From assembly GCA_945859605.1 (NCBI GenBank), contig OX243821.1, positions 18,270,235 to 18,334,234 on the forward strand: a stretch of 64,000 nt of DNA. The letters run 5' to 3'. Each line of letters starts with the position of its first letter. Position 1 is the first letter of the stretch. The notes below the pieces were generated by a model that was not told the DNA's origin, did no database searches, and was given only the letters and a program-made list of their open reading frames with translations. Below are positions 45,958-55,364 of this stretch, in pieces. The position numbers were made by a program, and so were the translations under genes. The DNA is from Lumbricus rubellus (Eukaryota; Annelida; Clitellata; Crassiclitellata; Lumbricidae).

Positions 45958-46125
45958 ACTTCGGAGTAAGCAGTGAGTGGAAATCTTCACGACAGAGGGC
46001 AAGCGGAGGGAAACGAGATTGCCAGACGAGAGAGTGGCGATAATGATGGGATAAATATTTGTCCCAATTACGAATAAGAAATTATACTCTTATGTGGCGT
46101 CCGTTTGGGCTTCTAAATCCACTAG

Positions 46126-46323
46126 CTAAAATACCGTTTCATCATCAAAATATGCACTCAGGCAATGGACATTTTCAAAATTAGCCTCGCTGTGCTGTGC
46201 CAAAATTCGGTGCAGCCGGAACATTCTTCGCACCTTACTCCATTTGCTGCCACAATCGAACGTTATTTGGTGGGCGCCCAATCCGACGGCCTCCGTTGAG
46301 TAATTGGGTTTTCCCGACGCCAT
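46126..46323 (-). CDS. Possible exon or orphan ORF, unrecognised
   Basis: A 65-codon frame starts ATGGCGTCGGG in a fair start context and reads MASGKPNYSTEAVGLGAHQI, then CGSKWSKVRRMFRLHRILAQ, ending LSAYFDDETVF at a stop codon at 46126-46128. Composition is mixed rather than repeat-like, with no microsatellite period. No family is recognised, and upstream is (CAGA)n repeat and TG-rich DNA. It may be a decayed transposon gene or a chance frame. Confidence 0.2.
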   Translation of the reverse strand: MASGKPNYSTEAVGLGAHQITFDCGSKWSKVRRMFRLHRILAQHSEANFENVHCLSAYFDDETVF

Positions 46324-46504
46324 TTTTACGTGTGAGCGTGTGTGAATGTTTATGTGTGTGCCTGCTTGTATGTGTGTGTGGGGGGGGGGATGTGTGGGCG
46401 GTGCCAAAGCGGACCTTGCATCGCGTGTGAGAAGCTTTTTTGTATTCTGATGCTTGCAGCTCACGTGATCTAGTCTGTCTACCAAGTGTTTCGCAATCAC
46501 TGTT

Positions 46505-46540
46505 ACAGACAGACAGACAGAAAGACACAGACAGACAGAC

Positions 46541-46578
<38 letters not shown>

Positions 46579-46965
46579 GGACGGACGGACGGACGGACAG
46601 ACAGACAGACAGACAGACACAGACACACATACAGACACACATACACATAGACAGAGAGAGACACACACAGACAGACAAACACACAGACACATTGACATAC
46701 AGACATAAATGGGGATGGACAGACAAACAGACAGACAGGCAGACGGACGGACGAACACACAAACAGAGGGACAAACAAACAGGCACACAGGCACACAGAC
46801 AGAGAGAAACACACAGACACATTGACAGACAGACGAATGGGAAGACAAACAGACAGACAGGCAGACGGACGGACGGACGGACGGACAAAAAGATGGACAA
46901 ACAGACAGACAGACAGAAAGACAGAGACAGACAGACAGCTAGACAGGCAGACAGACAGACAAATT
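46505..46965. repeat. (CAGA)n array, 460 bp, with internal larger repeats
   Basis: CAGA/CGGA tetranucleotides. A block ACACACAGACACATTGACA...GACAGACAGGCAGACGGACGG occurs at 46676-46750 and again at 46808-46880, showing block duplication with a period near 130 bp. All long frames across it are artefacts. Confidence 0.95.
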
Positions 46966-47034
46966 TGTCTAAAATACAGAATAAAAATAGACGGATCCAC
47001 ATTTTGAGTGACTGATTTAAGAATTACTTATTTT

Positions 47035-47100
47035 TTGACTGACCGACTGACTGACTAAGTGACTGACTAAGTGACTAAGTGACTGGTTCAGTGACTGTCC
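47035..47100. repeat. (TGAC)n short array
   Basis: GACTGACTAAGTGACT-type units. Positions 47101-47659 hold no supported gene; a 70-codon frame at 47138-47350 is unrecognised. Confidence 0.7.
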
Positions 47101-47659
47101 GTCATGGTGTATATATAAGTAAGCAATAAATAGTTGGATGTTTTGTCAGGTATTTAGGGCAAACGAGGATTTCTTGGGGTTTTTTAATGTCTACTATTTG
47201 TTAACTCAAAGAATTGGTGTCCACGTTGCTCCTGGCTGTGTTCGTGCTGTTGTCACCTATTGTTCTCGTTGCTGTTGTGTTCTGATCGATGAAAAATTCC
47301 GTGTCAGTGTCAAAATCCCTGATGCAGCATCTGCTCTTCTGCGTGCGTAGGCTATCTTAATTTTTAAATTCCCAGCATCTTACAACAATAATATTATAAT
47401 CGATTATAAATAATGCATCTGTTCTTCAGCATCCTGCAGCAGCAACAAATTATACCGATTACTTGGCATCTTACAAACAACGCATTTGTTATTCTCGTCT
47501 TACAACAACAGATCGATTATTGTTATTGTTTTGATGTTTCTTTGTTCAAAGTCAATTGATTTTTTGTTGTTGTGGCATTTGTTTGCAGGCGATCTTGTAG
47601 CATATGTACGTTCTTTTTAATTTAAATCGATGTGTTACTTCTCTGCCTACACAAGTATT

Positions 47660-47878
47660 TGTTTGTTTGCATGTGCACTCGTTATAGCGCCCCTTCAAGC
47701 TCTCACTACTCAGAGGCGCTCCCGAATGCAGAGCGGACACTGCATCGGAGTTTCACGCCGAAGCGCTGAGCAATTGTGAGTGAAGGACTTACCCAAGGTC
47801 CTTACGCAGCGAGGTGGATTCGAACCTCAAACCTTCCGGCTCCAAGGCAACGACGCCAGCACTACACCACCGCGCCCC
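47660..47878 (-). mobile_element. tRNA-derived SINE copy 10, full length
   Basis: Complement of head at 47868-47878 (CGCGCCCC) and tail at 47660 (TTGTTTGCATGTGCAC). All body words are present. It is directly followed by an F4 MITE fragment (47890-47957). Confidence 0.9.
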
Positions 47879-47889
47879 AAGTACACATG

Positions 47890-47957
47890 CAGGATGAGAA
47901 TTGCCGGAGAGCTTTGGGTCCAGCCCCCGTCTCTCTTAGAATCTCATAGTAGAAGGG
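47890..47957 (+). mobile_element. MITE family F4, left fragment
   Basis: CAGGATGAGAATTGCCGGAG then TCTCTTAGAATCTCATAGTA; the right half is absent. Confidence 0.6.
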
Positions 47958-47989
47958 TGCATTTGGTCCTGGTGGCCTTTTATTTGACT

Positions 47990-48035
47990 CAGTGCTGTCC
48001 AACCTTTTTAATACAACGGGCCGCATAGGCAATAA
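47990..48035 (+). mobile_element. hAT-like left end, partner end not found
   Basis: CAGTGCTGTCCAACCTTTTT and GGGCCGCATAGGCAATAATT look like a hAT terminus. No inverted partner was located before 48500. Confidence 0.35.
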
Positions 48036-48299
48036 TTCTTAAGTCAATGGCGACAACAGTAAACTGATAAACTCAATAGCAACATTTAAAATCAATTGAT
48101 AATAATATGAACAACTGCATTGAAATTTGTCACGTAATGCTTCTATTGTACAGTAAATAATTATAAATAATATATTGCAGTCGATCGAAGCTCTGCCTTT
48201 GAGATTTGAGAAGGAGCTTGAAATAAACATCCTACAGCCAGTGCTCTGTGTAGGCCTAATAATTAATTATTATAGGGCTATATAGAAAGTCGATACATG

Positions 48300-48362
48300 A
48301 TGTATAATACATTAATAATAGTAATAATAGTAATAATAGTAATAATAGTAAAAATAAATAAA

Positions 48363-48439
<77 letters not shown>

Positions 48440-48450
48440 AATAATAATAT
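48300..48450. repeat. (AATAGT)n and (GAT)n microsatellites
   Basis: AATAATAGT units (48310-48350), then about 25 GAT units (48363-48438), then AAT. Confidence 0.95.
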
Positions 48451-48499
48451 GGTAGACTGCCTAACATGTACTTAGTCTTTTAACGGTTTAACCGTCTTA

Positions 48500-48690
48500 T
48501 ACACAATGCAATGCAACTGTATTTGATGCAATGCCAAACGATTGCATATCATACAATGCTTAGTCGGGCAACTACATTGCATACCATACAATGCAATTGC
48601 ATTTCATACAATACAATGCAATTGCATTTCATACGACAAAATGCAACTGCATTTTATACAATACAATGCAATTGCGCTTCAAACAATACA
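48500..48690. repeat. Degenerate satellite, same family as 21485-22015
   Basis: ACAATGCAACTGTATTTGAT, ATGCAATTGCATTTCATAC and similar units of about 28-35 bp. Confidence 0.75.
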
Positions 48691-48692
48691 GA

Positions 48693-49093
48693 CTGTGGCG
48701 TAGCCAGGAATTTATGAGGGAGGAGGGGTTATGGCCTGGTCGGATGCTCTTCCTGACACCAACCCAACAGTGTTTAATACAGTAAATAAAAAGAGAATAA
48801 AGTAATAAAGGCAATAAAATAAGAAAAACAATTGTTAATACAAACAATTGTTTTTTTCTTCTTATTTAAGTGGTGGTGGTAATTGCAGTTTAGCGTCACT
48901 GTGTGGTTACAAAGACCTTTAGCGACGCCCTCCTCCTTTATCCAGGCTTTGGACTGGCACTGGCAGAGTGCAATCAGTGGCGCAGTTCTCCTATTTAAGT
49001 GGATAAATAACCTTTTAAAAAACTGTTTCCTAAGCCAAATGGGGAGGGGGCGGTTTAATCCCCTAAGGCCTAAGCCCTCTTGTCTACGCCACC
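48693..49093. mobile_element. hAT-like element, 401 bp
   Basis: Ends CTGTGGCGTAGCCAGGAATT and TTGTCTACGCCACCG. Flanks AATACAGA and AATAAAGT only partly match. It contains an inverted copy of the GCCAGTCCCAAGCC repeat (48925-48970) and an AAAACAATTGTT palindrome at 48826-48855. Confidence 0.65.
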
Positions 49094-49118
49094 GAATAAA
49101 GTACAACAGTACTTGATA

Positions 49119-49341
49119 CATGTTTGTTTGTATGTGCACTTGCTATAGCGCCCCTTTAAGCTCTCTCTCGCTACTCAGAGGCGCTTTCGAATGCAGAGCG
49201 GGCACTGCATCGGAGTTTCACGCCAAAGCGCTGAGCAATTGTGAGTGAAGGACTTGCCCAAGGCCTTTACGCGGCGGCTTGAGGTGGATTCGAACCTTCT
49301 GGCTCCAAGGCAACGACGCCACCACTACACCACCGCGCCCC
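49119..49341 (-). mobile_element. tRNA-derived SINE copy 11 with target-site duplication
   Basis: Full SINE in reverse. ACAACAGTACTTGATA (49103-49118) and ACAACAGTGCTTGATA (49342-49357) flank it, a 16-bp duplication with one mismatch, as made by LINE-type retrotransposition. Confidence 0.93.
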
Positions 49342-49370
49342 ACAACAGTGCTTGATATATACGGTGACAG

Positions 49371-49826
49371 GACAATTACCCCTGGACAATTAACCCCGGA
49401 CAATTACCCCTGGACAATTACCCCAGGACAATTACCCCCGGACAACTACCCTCTGTACCAATTACCCCCCCCTCCGGACAATTACCCCCCGTGCCACAGT
49501 GTGAGCTTGTTCCCACACGCGTAAATCTCTTTTACCAGTCTCTTCTCAGATATACTATTAACGTCTGACAAATACGAAGAGATTGGTAAAGAGATTAACG
49601 CGTGAGGGAACAATCTCACACTGAGGCACGGGGGTAATTGTCCGGGGTTAATTGGTACGGGGGTTATTGGTACGGGGGTAATTGGTACGGGGGTAGTTGT
49701 CCGGGGGGTAATTGGCACGGGGGGGGGGGGGTAGTTGTCCGAGGGTAAATGTCCTGGGGGGGTAATTGTCGGGGGGTAATTGTCCGGAGGTAATTGTCCG
49801 GGGGTAATTGTCCAGGGGGTAATTGC
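49371..49826. mobile_element. Foldback element with GGACAATTACCCC arms
   Basis: The left arm is a series of GGACAATTACCCC units (49371-49495); the right arm is the complementary GGGGTAATTGTCC series (49628-49826). The centre is itself palindromic (49497-49540 against 49585-49627: AGTGTGAGCTTGTTCCCACA and GAGGGAACAATCTCACACT). No coding capacity. Confidence 0.7.
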
Positions 49827-50004
49827 CCTATAGAACCATATATATACATATAATATCTTCTTCTTTATTCTCTTCCGTCAGTCGAGTGACGACGATGAGG
49901 CTGCCACATGACTTCTCCAAATTTCTCTGTTTCTGATGAGATCCTTTGCTCTTGACATGTCAATATTTATCTTCTTCCCTGACGTTGTCCATCCAGGTCT
50001 TTGG

Positions 50005-50438
50005 CAGGGCTTAAAGTGTGGCAGGACGGTCATGGACGGCGTCCTGGCACTTATTTTCAAATCTCTGTGCCGTCCTGCCACTTATTTGGCAAGTACACCT
50101 GAAAATGTAAGGGGCGTCCTGGCACTTCTTTTGGAAAAGTAAGGGGCGTCCTGGCACTTCTTTTGGAAAAGTAAGGCGCGTTCTGGCACTTCTTTTGGAA
50201 AAGTAAGGGGCGTCCTGGCACTTCTTTTGGAAAAGTAATGGGCGTTCTGGCACTTCTTTTGGAAAAGTAAGGGGCGTCCTGGCACTTCTTTTGGAAAAGT
50301 AAGGCGCGTTCTGGCACATCTTTTGGAGAAGTAAGGGGCGTCCTGGCACTTCTTTTGGAAAAGTAATGGGCGTCCTGGCACTTCTTTTGGAAAAGTAAGG
50401 GGCGTCCAGGCACTTCTTTTTCTACACTTTTAGCACTG
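50005..50438 (+). mobile_element. hAT-like MITE family F2 with internal 32-bp array
   Basis: CAGGGCTTAAAGTGTGGC to CTACACTTTTAGCACTG, with an exact duplication GTCTTTGG on both sides (49997-50004, 50439-50446). The interior holds ten units of 32 bp (GTAAGGGGCGTCCTGGCACT...) from 50107 to about 50426. Units alternate between GGGGCGTCC and GCGCGTTC/TGGGCGTTC variants. The three overlapping minus-strand frames are artefacts of a period not divisible by three. Confidence 0.95.
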
Positions 50439-50506
50439 GTCTTTGGTTGTCTTCCTCTGCTTCTCTCTCTCTCTGCATATATGTGACATTAATTCGTCGG
50501 ATCACG

Positions 50507-50647
50507 CAGTGTGAGAATTGCCGGGGAGTTGGGGGTTCAACCCCCTAGTCTTTCTTAGAGCCCCATGTTAAAGTATGTTTTTTACACCCCAATTCCAAGT
50601 GGATAATGGTCCAACCCCCCAGTTATTTTTCCACAATTCTCATACTG
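50507..50647 (+). mobile_element. MITE family F4, copy 4, at the stop codon of GT92 gene B
   Basis: CAGTGTGAGAATTGCCGGGG to CACAATTCTCATACTG. Flanks GGATCACG (50499-50506) and GAATCACG (50648-50655) are an 8-bp duplication with one mismatch. The right copy contains the complement of the gene B stop codon (50651-50653), so the element sits 3 bp past the stop. Confidence 0.9.
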
Positions 50648-50650
50648 GAA

Positions 50651-51311
50651 TCACGTTCTGCTCTTCTTTCCTGCAGTCTCCAGTCTCGCGTATCTAACCC
50701 TCGTCCTCGAGATGATCAAGTCCTGGAAGCGGTAGATGTTGGGATCAAAGACCTCACCAACGAACTCGTCCTGTTCGACACTCTGGTCTCGGTAATGATG
50801 GACCAGACCAACCGCCGGGTTAACGTTAACCGTGGGACTGTACACGGGAAGTGTCCTGAACGGGAAGTGGATACCCACCATCTCCAGCACCGACGACCGG
50901 ACCATGTACTTGGACCGGATGTTGGGTTCATAGACCTTGTCCTCACGTATGTTCAGCTGGAGGGTCCGCAGTCCCAGACTCCGAACTAGAGGATCCTGTT
51001 CCGCGTGTCTGGACTTATTCATCCAGTCTTTCGGAAAGAACGTGTTCCTGAATATATACGTGGACGGACAGTAGACACCTCCGTCCTTACTCAGTCCGTA
51101 TTTGCCCACGACCGCGTCAAGCATTTCGTTCCAGGTTGCGTGCCGACGTGGAACGATCAGCTCGTCAAGGTCTGTGAAGACAATGAACCTGGATCGAAAC
51201 ATGCTTCTATAGAGACAGTCGTTCAGGGCTGCCACCTGGCCAAGGTAGTGGACATCGACAGGGGGGATCTTCCAGGGGACGATCGCGCGGGCAATTCCGT
51301 CTTTCAGGTAG
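50651..51311 (-). CDS. GT92 glycosyltransferase gene B, exon 3 (catalytic core, C-terminus)
   Basis: The acceptor TTATAG|CTAC joins two bases from exon 2 to make Ser345, giving NSYLKDGIARAIVPW, which aligns with gene A RSYETDGIVTVVPW and so fixes the splice site. Seen: HYLGQVAALNDCLYRSMFRS (366-385), IVFTDLDELIVPRRHATW with DLDE at 392-395, TYIFRNTFFPKDW, EPNIRSKYMVR, MVGIHFPF, VGLVHHYRDQ, and a basic tail ending GKKSRT. These are the conserved GT92 landmarks. The stop TGA at 50651-50653 falls in the target duplication of the adjacent MITE but is in both copies and unchanged. No clear polyA signal lies close by; AATAAA on the minus strand at 49864 is about 780 nt away. The enzyme is probably Golgi-lumenal; the specific sugar transferred is unknown. 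Confidence 0.87.
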
Positions 51312-51474
51312 CTATAACCATAACCATAACCATCAATTTTATTGCACCAAATATAACAGAAACATTTTTTGCGCAGTACATATACAAAACAGTAGGTTAC
51401 AAATGGAAACTCAGAAGGGATTAGAAGTCTCACTGGTAGGGCTACCTATTCACTCTTTCAGATACAAGATGGCA

Positions 51475-51650
51475 GATAGGCAAGTATCATGTATTTACAA
51501 TCTGGAAATACACATGATCCAGTCTTAACTATAACATAAGCATCCATAGTAACATGTAAGTAGTTAAGTAAGTATAGGTAAGTATCATGTATTTACAATC
51601 TGGAAATACACATGATGCAGTCTTAACTATAACATAAACATTAAACATCC
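51475..51650 (-). repeat. Tandem duplication inside intron 2 of gene B
   Basis: AAGTATCATGTATTTACAAT through CTTAACTATAACATAA occurs at about 51481-51540 and again at about 51580-51640, period about 100 bp. It accounts for about half of the 378-bp intron. Confidence 0.85.
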
Positions 51651-51689
51651 ATATAGTTAAGACAACATGGTGTTGTAAAGCTATCAAAC

Positions 51690-52013
51690 CTGTTGAGGAC
51701 GGGAGCAATGACTGCATCATCCATTGAGTGGTTATAGAAGATGAATTCATTGGCTCCAAAGATTCTGTTCACCTCAACGTTTTCAACGAGTTGCTGGTAG
51801 TCGCTGTAGGAGTTGATGAGTGGAGAGATGCACACGGTGAATTCAACTTCCGGTCCCTCTGTCTTCTTCTTTACCGTCTGCTGATCATAACGGAAGTCGT
51901 TTTGAACTCGGATGATGTTCGGCGACTGACGACACCTGTCGACTATCAGAGACACTGCCAGCGGAATGGAATCGTTACGCGTCAGTGGACAGAAGTGCAG
52001 CGATGCGGCAAAC
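51690..52013 (-). CDS. GT92 glycosyltransferase gene B, exon 2
   Basis: Acceptor TGTTTCAG before 52013, donor AACAG|GTTTGA after 51690. It encodes residues 238-344 plus split codons at each side: FAASLHFCPLTRNDSIPLAV, then EFTVCISPLINSYSDYQQL (about 294), VNRIFGANEFIFYNHSMDDA (318-337). It corresponds to the first third of gene A exon 2 (YAATFYTC, NFTVCVTPLNY, LNRMFGAQRIIFYNH). The same intron phase at its 5' side in genes A and B shows common descent. A near-identical partial copy lies at 61580-61774. Confidence 0.86.
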
Positions 52014-52164
52014 CTGAAACATGTTTGTAGACAAAATAATTTTTGAGCAAGAGATTAGCGAAATAATTAAGTTGCTCGTCTGATTTAATAATTGTTTAAC
52101 ACATAATCATTAATTCTAAGTATGAGTTAAGCGATTTGATTTAACGTGGCGAATTTAGGACTAA

Positions 52165-52390
52165 TATTTATTTATTTATTTATTTCGAAAGATGTATATG
52201 GCGCCTCTTCAAGGCTGGCTACTCAGACGCGCTCCAGACCTAACCACGTCTAAACAAGACAGTTTTGAGGTTCTTAAGGAACCGAGTGGAGTGACCTCTG
52301 GGAACTAAGCGTAGTGTAACTGGGAGGCCATTCCAGTCTATTGAACAGCGACAGAGAATGAACATGTGACATATAGGTAAAATTTAATAA
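52165..52390 (-). mobile_element. LINE 3' tail fragment in intron 1 of gene B
   Basis: Begins with (ATTT)n at 52165, then ATGGCGCCTCTTCAAGGCTG, ACTCAGACGCGCTCC and AACTGGGAGGCCATTCCAGT, similar to 11876-12060 (CGGGAGGTCGTTCCAGACAG). It has no open frame and is inserted in reverse of the + strand. Confidence 0.6.
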
Positions 52391-52777
52391 TACTATACCA
52401 TGTGCAGTTGCACTTGATATGGTTCGAGAGAACTTGCACGCTTATGAAGAGCAAACGGGGGTCTGGTCATTAATGTTGACGCGTCATTTAGAAGGTGGAG
52501 CACTTGAGGTGTATGCCAACTAGCGTCATTGGAAGAGGCGGGGGTATACGAACGGCTATAATAAACAACTAAACATGTTGAATTTACGTATCATCTCTTC
52601 AAGCGACCGGCCCAATGCCCATGTGCGTTCCCAGACTACCGACAGCTAATAAAATGTGAGCTGATTGGCATAAAAAGGCAGGTTTTAATTAACCGAAGCA
52701 CGATGTTTCAAATGTTTCAGTCTGTTATGATCTCCCACTGAAATAGCATGAACATAGCCCCAAATACTTTTATTTCT

Positions 52778-52965
52778 CCATTTCTATTGCGCCCATTCAA
52801 GCTCTCGCTATTCAGAGGCGCTCCAGAGTCCAGACTACAGCGCGGACACTGCATTGGAGTTTCACGCCGAAGAGTCCGAGCCATTGCAAATGAAGAATTG
52901 GCTTAAGGTTCCTACGCGGCGGCTTGAGGTGGATTCGAATCTGCAAGTTGCAACTCTCTGGCTGC
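52778..52965 (-). mobile_element. tRNA-derived SINE copy 12, diverged, in intron 1 of gene B
   Basis: TATTGCGCCCATTCAAGCTC, AGAGGCGCTCC, GAGTTTCACGCCGAAG, GGCTTGAGGTGGATTCGAAT. The head beyond box B is lost. Older than most copies. Confidence 0.75.
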
Positions 52966-53128
52966 AAGTTTGATTGGCCTATGTATTATCTCCCAAAGAG
53001 CACGCAAATATATAGCTCCAAATATTTTAGATCGTTCGACATGACCCCTTCCGTTGAAAGAGCAGGGAAATAGCTCCAAATATTTTAGAACTTTTTATAC
53101 GGCCCTCGTTGAAACACACGGAACTCAC

Positions 53129-53838
53129 CTAAGATCGTGGTGCTCCGGAACGAAGCTGAAATCTGCCTCAACGACATCATACACGTCCTCCTCACCACCA
53201 CGACCATCCCCCGAATACCAGACCTGACAGAACTCTCTCGAAGGACTGATCGTCTCCCTGAACGCGTACTCGTCGGATATCCCAACGATGACGACCCTGT
53301 TCACCGGACTCTGTCGATCATCGTAGTAGGCAGAGAAGACGTACGTCTCGTGGAACCTACCACCCACTCTCTGCCACTCGAACGGACCCCCCTTCTGAAG
53401 GAGGGAATCCTCCACTCTTCCCTCCATCGCAATCCCGATTCTCAGGTCTTCGCAGTAGAGCGCTGAGTCGTCGTTCGGATCTGTCCGGGTGTCATCCGGG
53501 TCTTTCCGGATGTCATCCGGATCTTTCCGGGTGTCGTTCGGATGTTTCCGGCTGGCGTCGGGAATGTACGTCGGACCAGTAACGGTTTCTGGTGATGGGG
53601 TTCCGGTGTTTATGGATCGGGGAACGTGTTCCGGAACGTTCAGAAGTCGGTCGTAGACCCAGTTCAAGCGGAGACCTCCAGCTCCCGGTACCAGCGATGA
53701 AGACACAAACTCAAAGACAATGAACAGGTAGATGAATAGTACCGTGGCAATCAGCAAGAAGGTTCGCTTCCAGGATGCAGAGCACTCTCGGTAGAGGGCC
53801 TGACACATCAGTCGCAGGGATTTCGGACTTATTCGCAT
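53129..53838 (-). CDS. GT92 glycosyltransferase gene B, exon 1 (membrane anchor and stem)
   Basis: Encodes residues 1-236 plus two bases of codon 237. The start MRISPKSLRLMCQ is chosen because the cytosolic segment is then short and basic and one membrane segment follows at about 26-46 (FLLIATVLFIYLFIVFEFV), giving type II topology as in gene A. The stem holds tandem seven-residue repeats (RKDPDDI/RKDPDDT, encoded at 53478-53545 by 21-bp DNA units). Next come LRIGIAMEGRVED and the conserved FEWQRVGGRFHETYVFSA and NRVVIVGISDEYAF block, then CQVWYSG. The donor is CTTAG|GTGAGT at 53129. Exons of 710, 324 and 661 nt add to 1695 nt, 564 residues, fully in frame. Intron 1 is 1.1 kb with SINE and LINE fragments. 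Confidence 0.85.
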
Positions 53839-53974
53839 TTTTACAGAATGCTTTTGGGAACTATTATACTGCCACACCACAAAATCCACAAGTATACAAC
53901 AATCTGTGAATGCTTTCACGACATTGAAGTTGCTACATTGGAGTCAAAAGCAGTAGTTTCAGTTCAACGACAAT

Positions 53975-54050
53975 GTACTGCCCTCCTGCTTTGTTCAGGC
54001 TTGGGACTGGCACTGTCAGAGTGCCAAAAGTGGCGAACAATGACGGAGTT
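53975..54050 (-). repeat. GCCAGTCCCAAGCCT interspersed repeat, inverted copy
   Basis: TTCAGGCTTGGGACTGGCAC and GTCAGAGTGCCAAAAGTGGC match the repeats at 37985-38235 and 48925 in reverse complement. It lies upstream of gene B exon 1. Confidence 0.6.
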
Positions 54051-54184
54051 TTCGAGTTTCTTGTTTCTTTTATAATTATGCTTGAATAATAAACAGGATC
54101 TTCTGATGTAGCCATCCAATGGTGCGTCACGCTTAGATTAAGGAAGTCACCCAGAGTTGCCTCCAATTGAATTTAAGTAAGTCA

Positions 54185-54300
54185 AAATCGTCAAGGAATC
54201 AAATAGCCAAGTCAAAATAGCCGCATAAAATGGCCCCGTCAAAATAGCCCAATCAAAATAGCCCCGTCAATATAGCCCCACCAAAATGGCATCGGGGGAC
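54185..54300 (+). repeat. Short tandem repeat (GTCAAAATAGCC)
   Basis: About eight AGTCAAAATAGCC/CGTCAAAATAGCCC units of 13-18 bp. Positions 54300-54485 show nothing else. Confidence 0.7.
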
Positions 54301-54484
54301 CACAGAGCAAGAAAGTGGTTCCTCCGCAAGTCTGTCGGACCGGCTGAGATGGAGCCGATTGTCGGTTGTTGTAAGTGGTAAAACATGGCCGACCCTGAAA
54401 CAGTAAAAAAAAACCAGACTCTTGTAATCGTAATATTTTTTTGTTGCCGGATGATTGAAATCCTCTTACATGGGATGAAGTCTC

Positions 54485-54633
54485 TCCCCTTCTTTCTCTC
54501 TGTCTCTCTCTGTCTCTCTGTCTCTCTCTGTCTCTCTGTCTCTCACAGTCTATGACTCTATGTCGGTCTCTGTCTATTTTCTCTGACTCTGACTCTGTTT
54601 CTGTGTCTGTGTCAGACAGACAGCCTCTGTCTC

Positions 54634-54724
<91 letters not shown>

Positions 54725-54729
54725 GTCTA

Positions 54730-54814
<85 letters not shown>

Positions 54815-54815
54815 A
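54485..54815. repeat. Compound (TCTC)n, (CTTT)n, (CT)n, (TGTC)n array
   Basis: Successive pure blocks: CTTT at 54635-54680, CT at 54681-54718, TGTC at 54730-54774, CT at 54775-54810. Confidence 0.97.
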
Positions 54816-54899
54816 TGTTAGCCCCCACCCCTATCTTCTGCACTGAAGGCGCCTCTGAATAGTCTATGCTGCGAGATACTCTGTAAATTTTTCAGACAC

Positions 54900-55345
54900 G
54901 ATAATTGTAATTGTAATTGTAATTGTAATTGAACATTTATATAGCACCGCTCACAGATTCAGTAGCGCTCCCGACCCTAGTTAGCACTTCTCCTAACAAC
55001 AAGTCGGATGCTGCTACATCATACACTGTCTCAGGGTCTGACCTTTGAAAGAGGCTCTGAGGTGTATCTAGATCTTAAACTGACTTTAAACCCGTTCGAG
55101 TTTCCTTTGCCTAAGCGTCTGTGAGTAACCCAGATCCCGCGGTGCCACTCAATTAGGCGCTGTGGCAATCCAGAGAACGCGGGTACTTCAACGAAATGTT
55201 CCAAGTTTCTGTACTTTCCTGTTTCACGACCAAGTATATAGTGCAAGTACTCGAGATGCACTTGCCAGAGCACTGCAGCAGACGATCATTACTACAGAGT
55301 ACAGACCGCTAGATGGCCACCTGAGACGATGCCGCCATGACCGTA
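54900..55345 (-). mobile_element. Probable LINE-related repeat, unclassified
   Basis: (ATTGTA)n at 54905-54930, then TTATATAGCACCGCTCACAG and GTAGCGCTCCCGACC like the LINE tails elsewhere (minus strand). Further right an 80-codon minus frame (55273-55031) is unrecognised and probably non-functional. Confidence 0.35.
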
Positions 55346-55364
55346 ATTGATGTGGATGCCGCAG

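Noticed and set aside
46235..47015. Frames of 165-255 codons rich in Cys/Ser/Val or Asp/Arg/Gln
   Set aside because: (CAGA)n array read on each strand. Only the short end at 46126-46323 has non-repeat composition.
50011..50413. Three overlapping minus frames with a repeating KCQDAPYFSKRSARTP peptide
   Set aside because: A 32-bp array in an F2 MITE; the peptide repeat arises because three units equal 96 bp in each frame.
50107..50426. CRISPR-like regular repeat
   Set aside because: Units are contiguous with no spacers, in a eukaryotic MITE.
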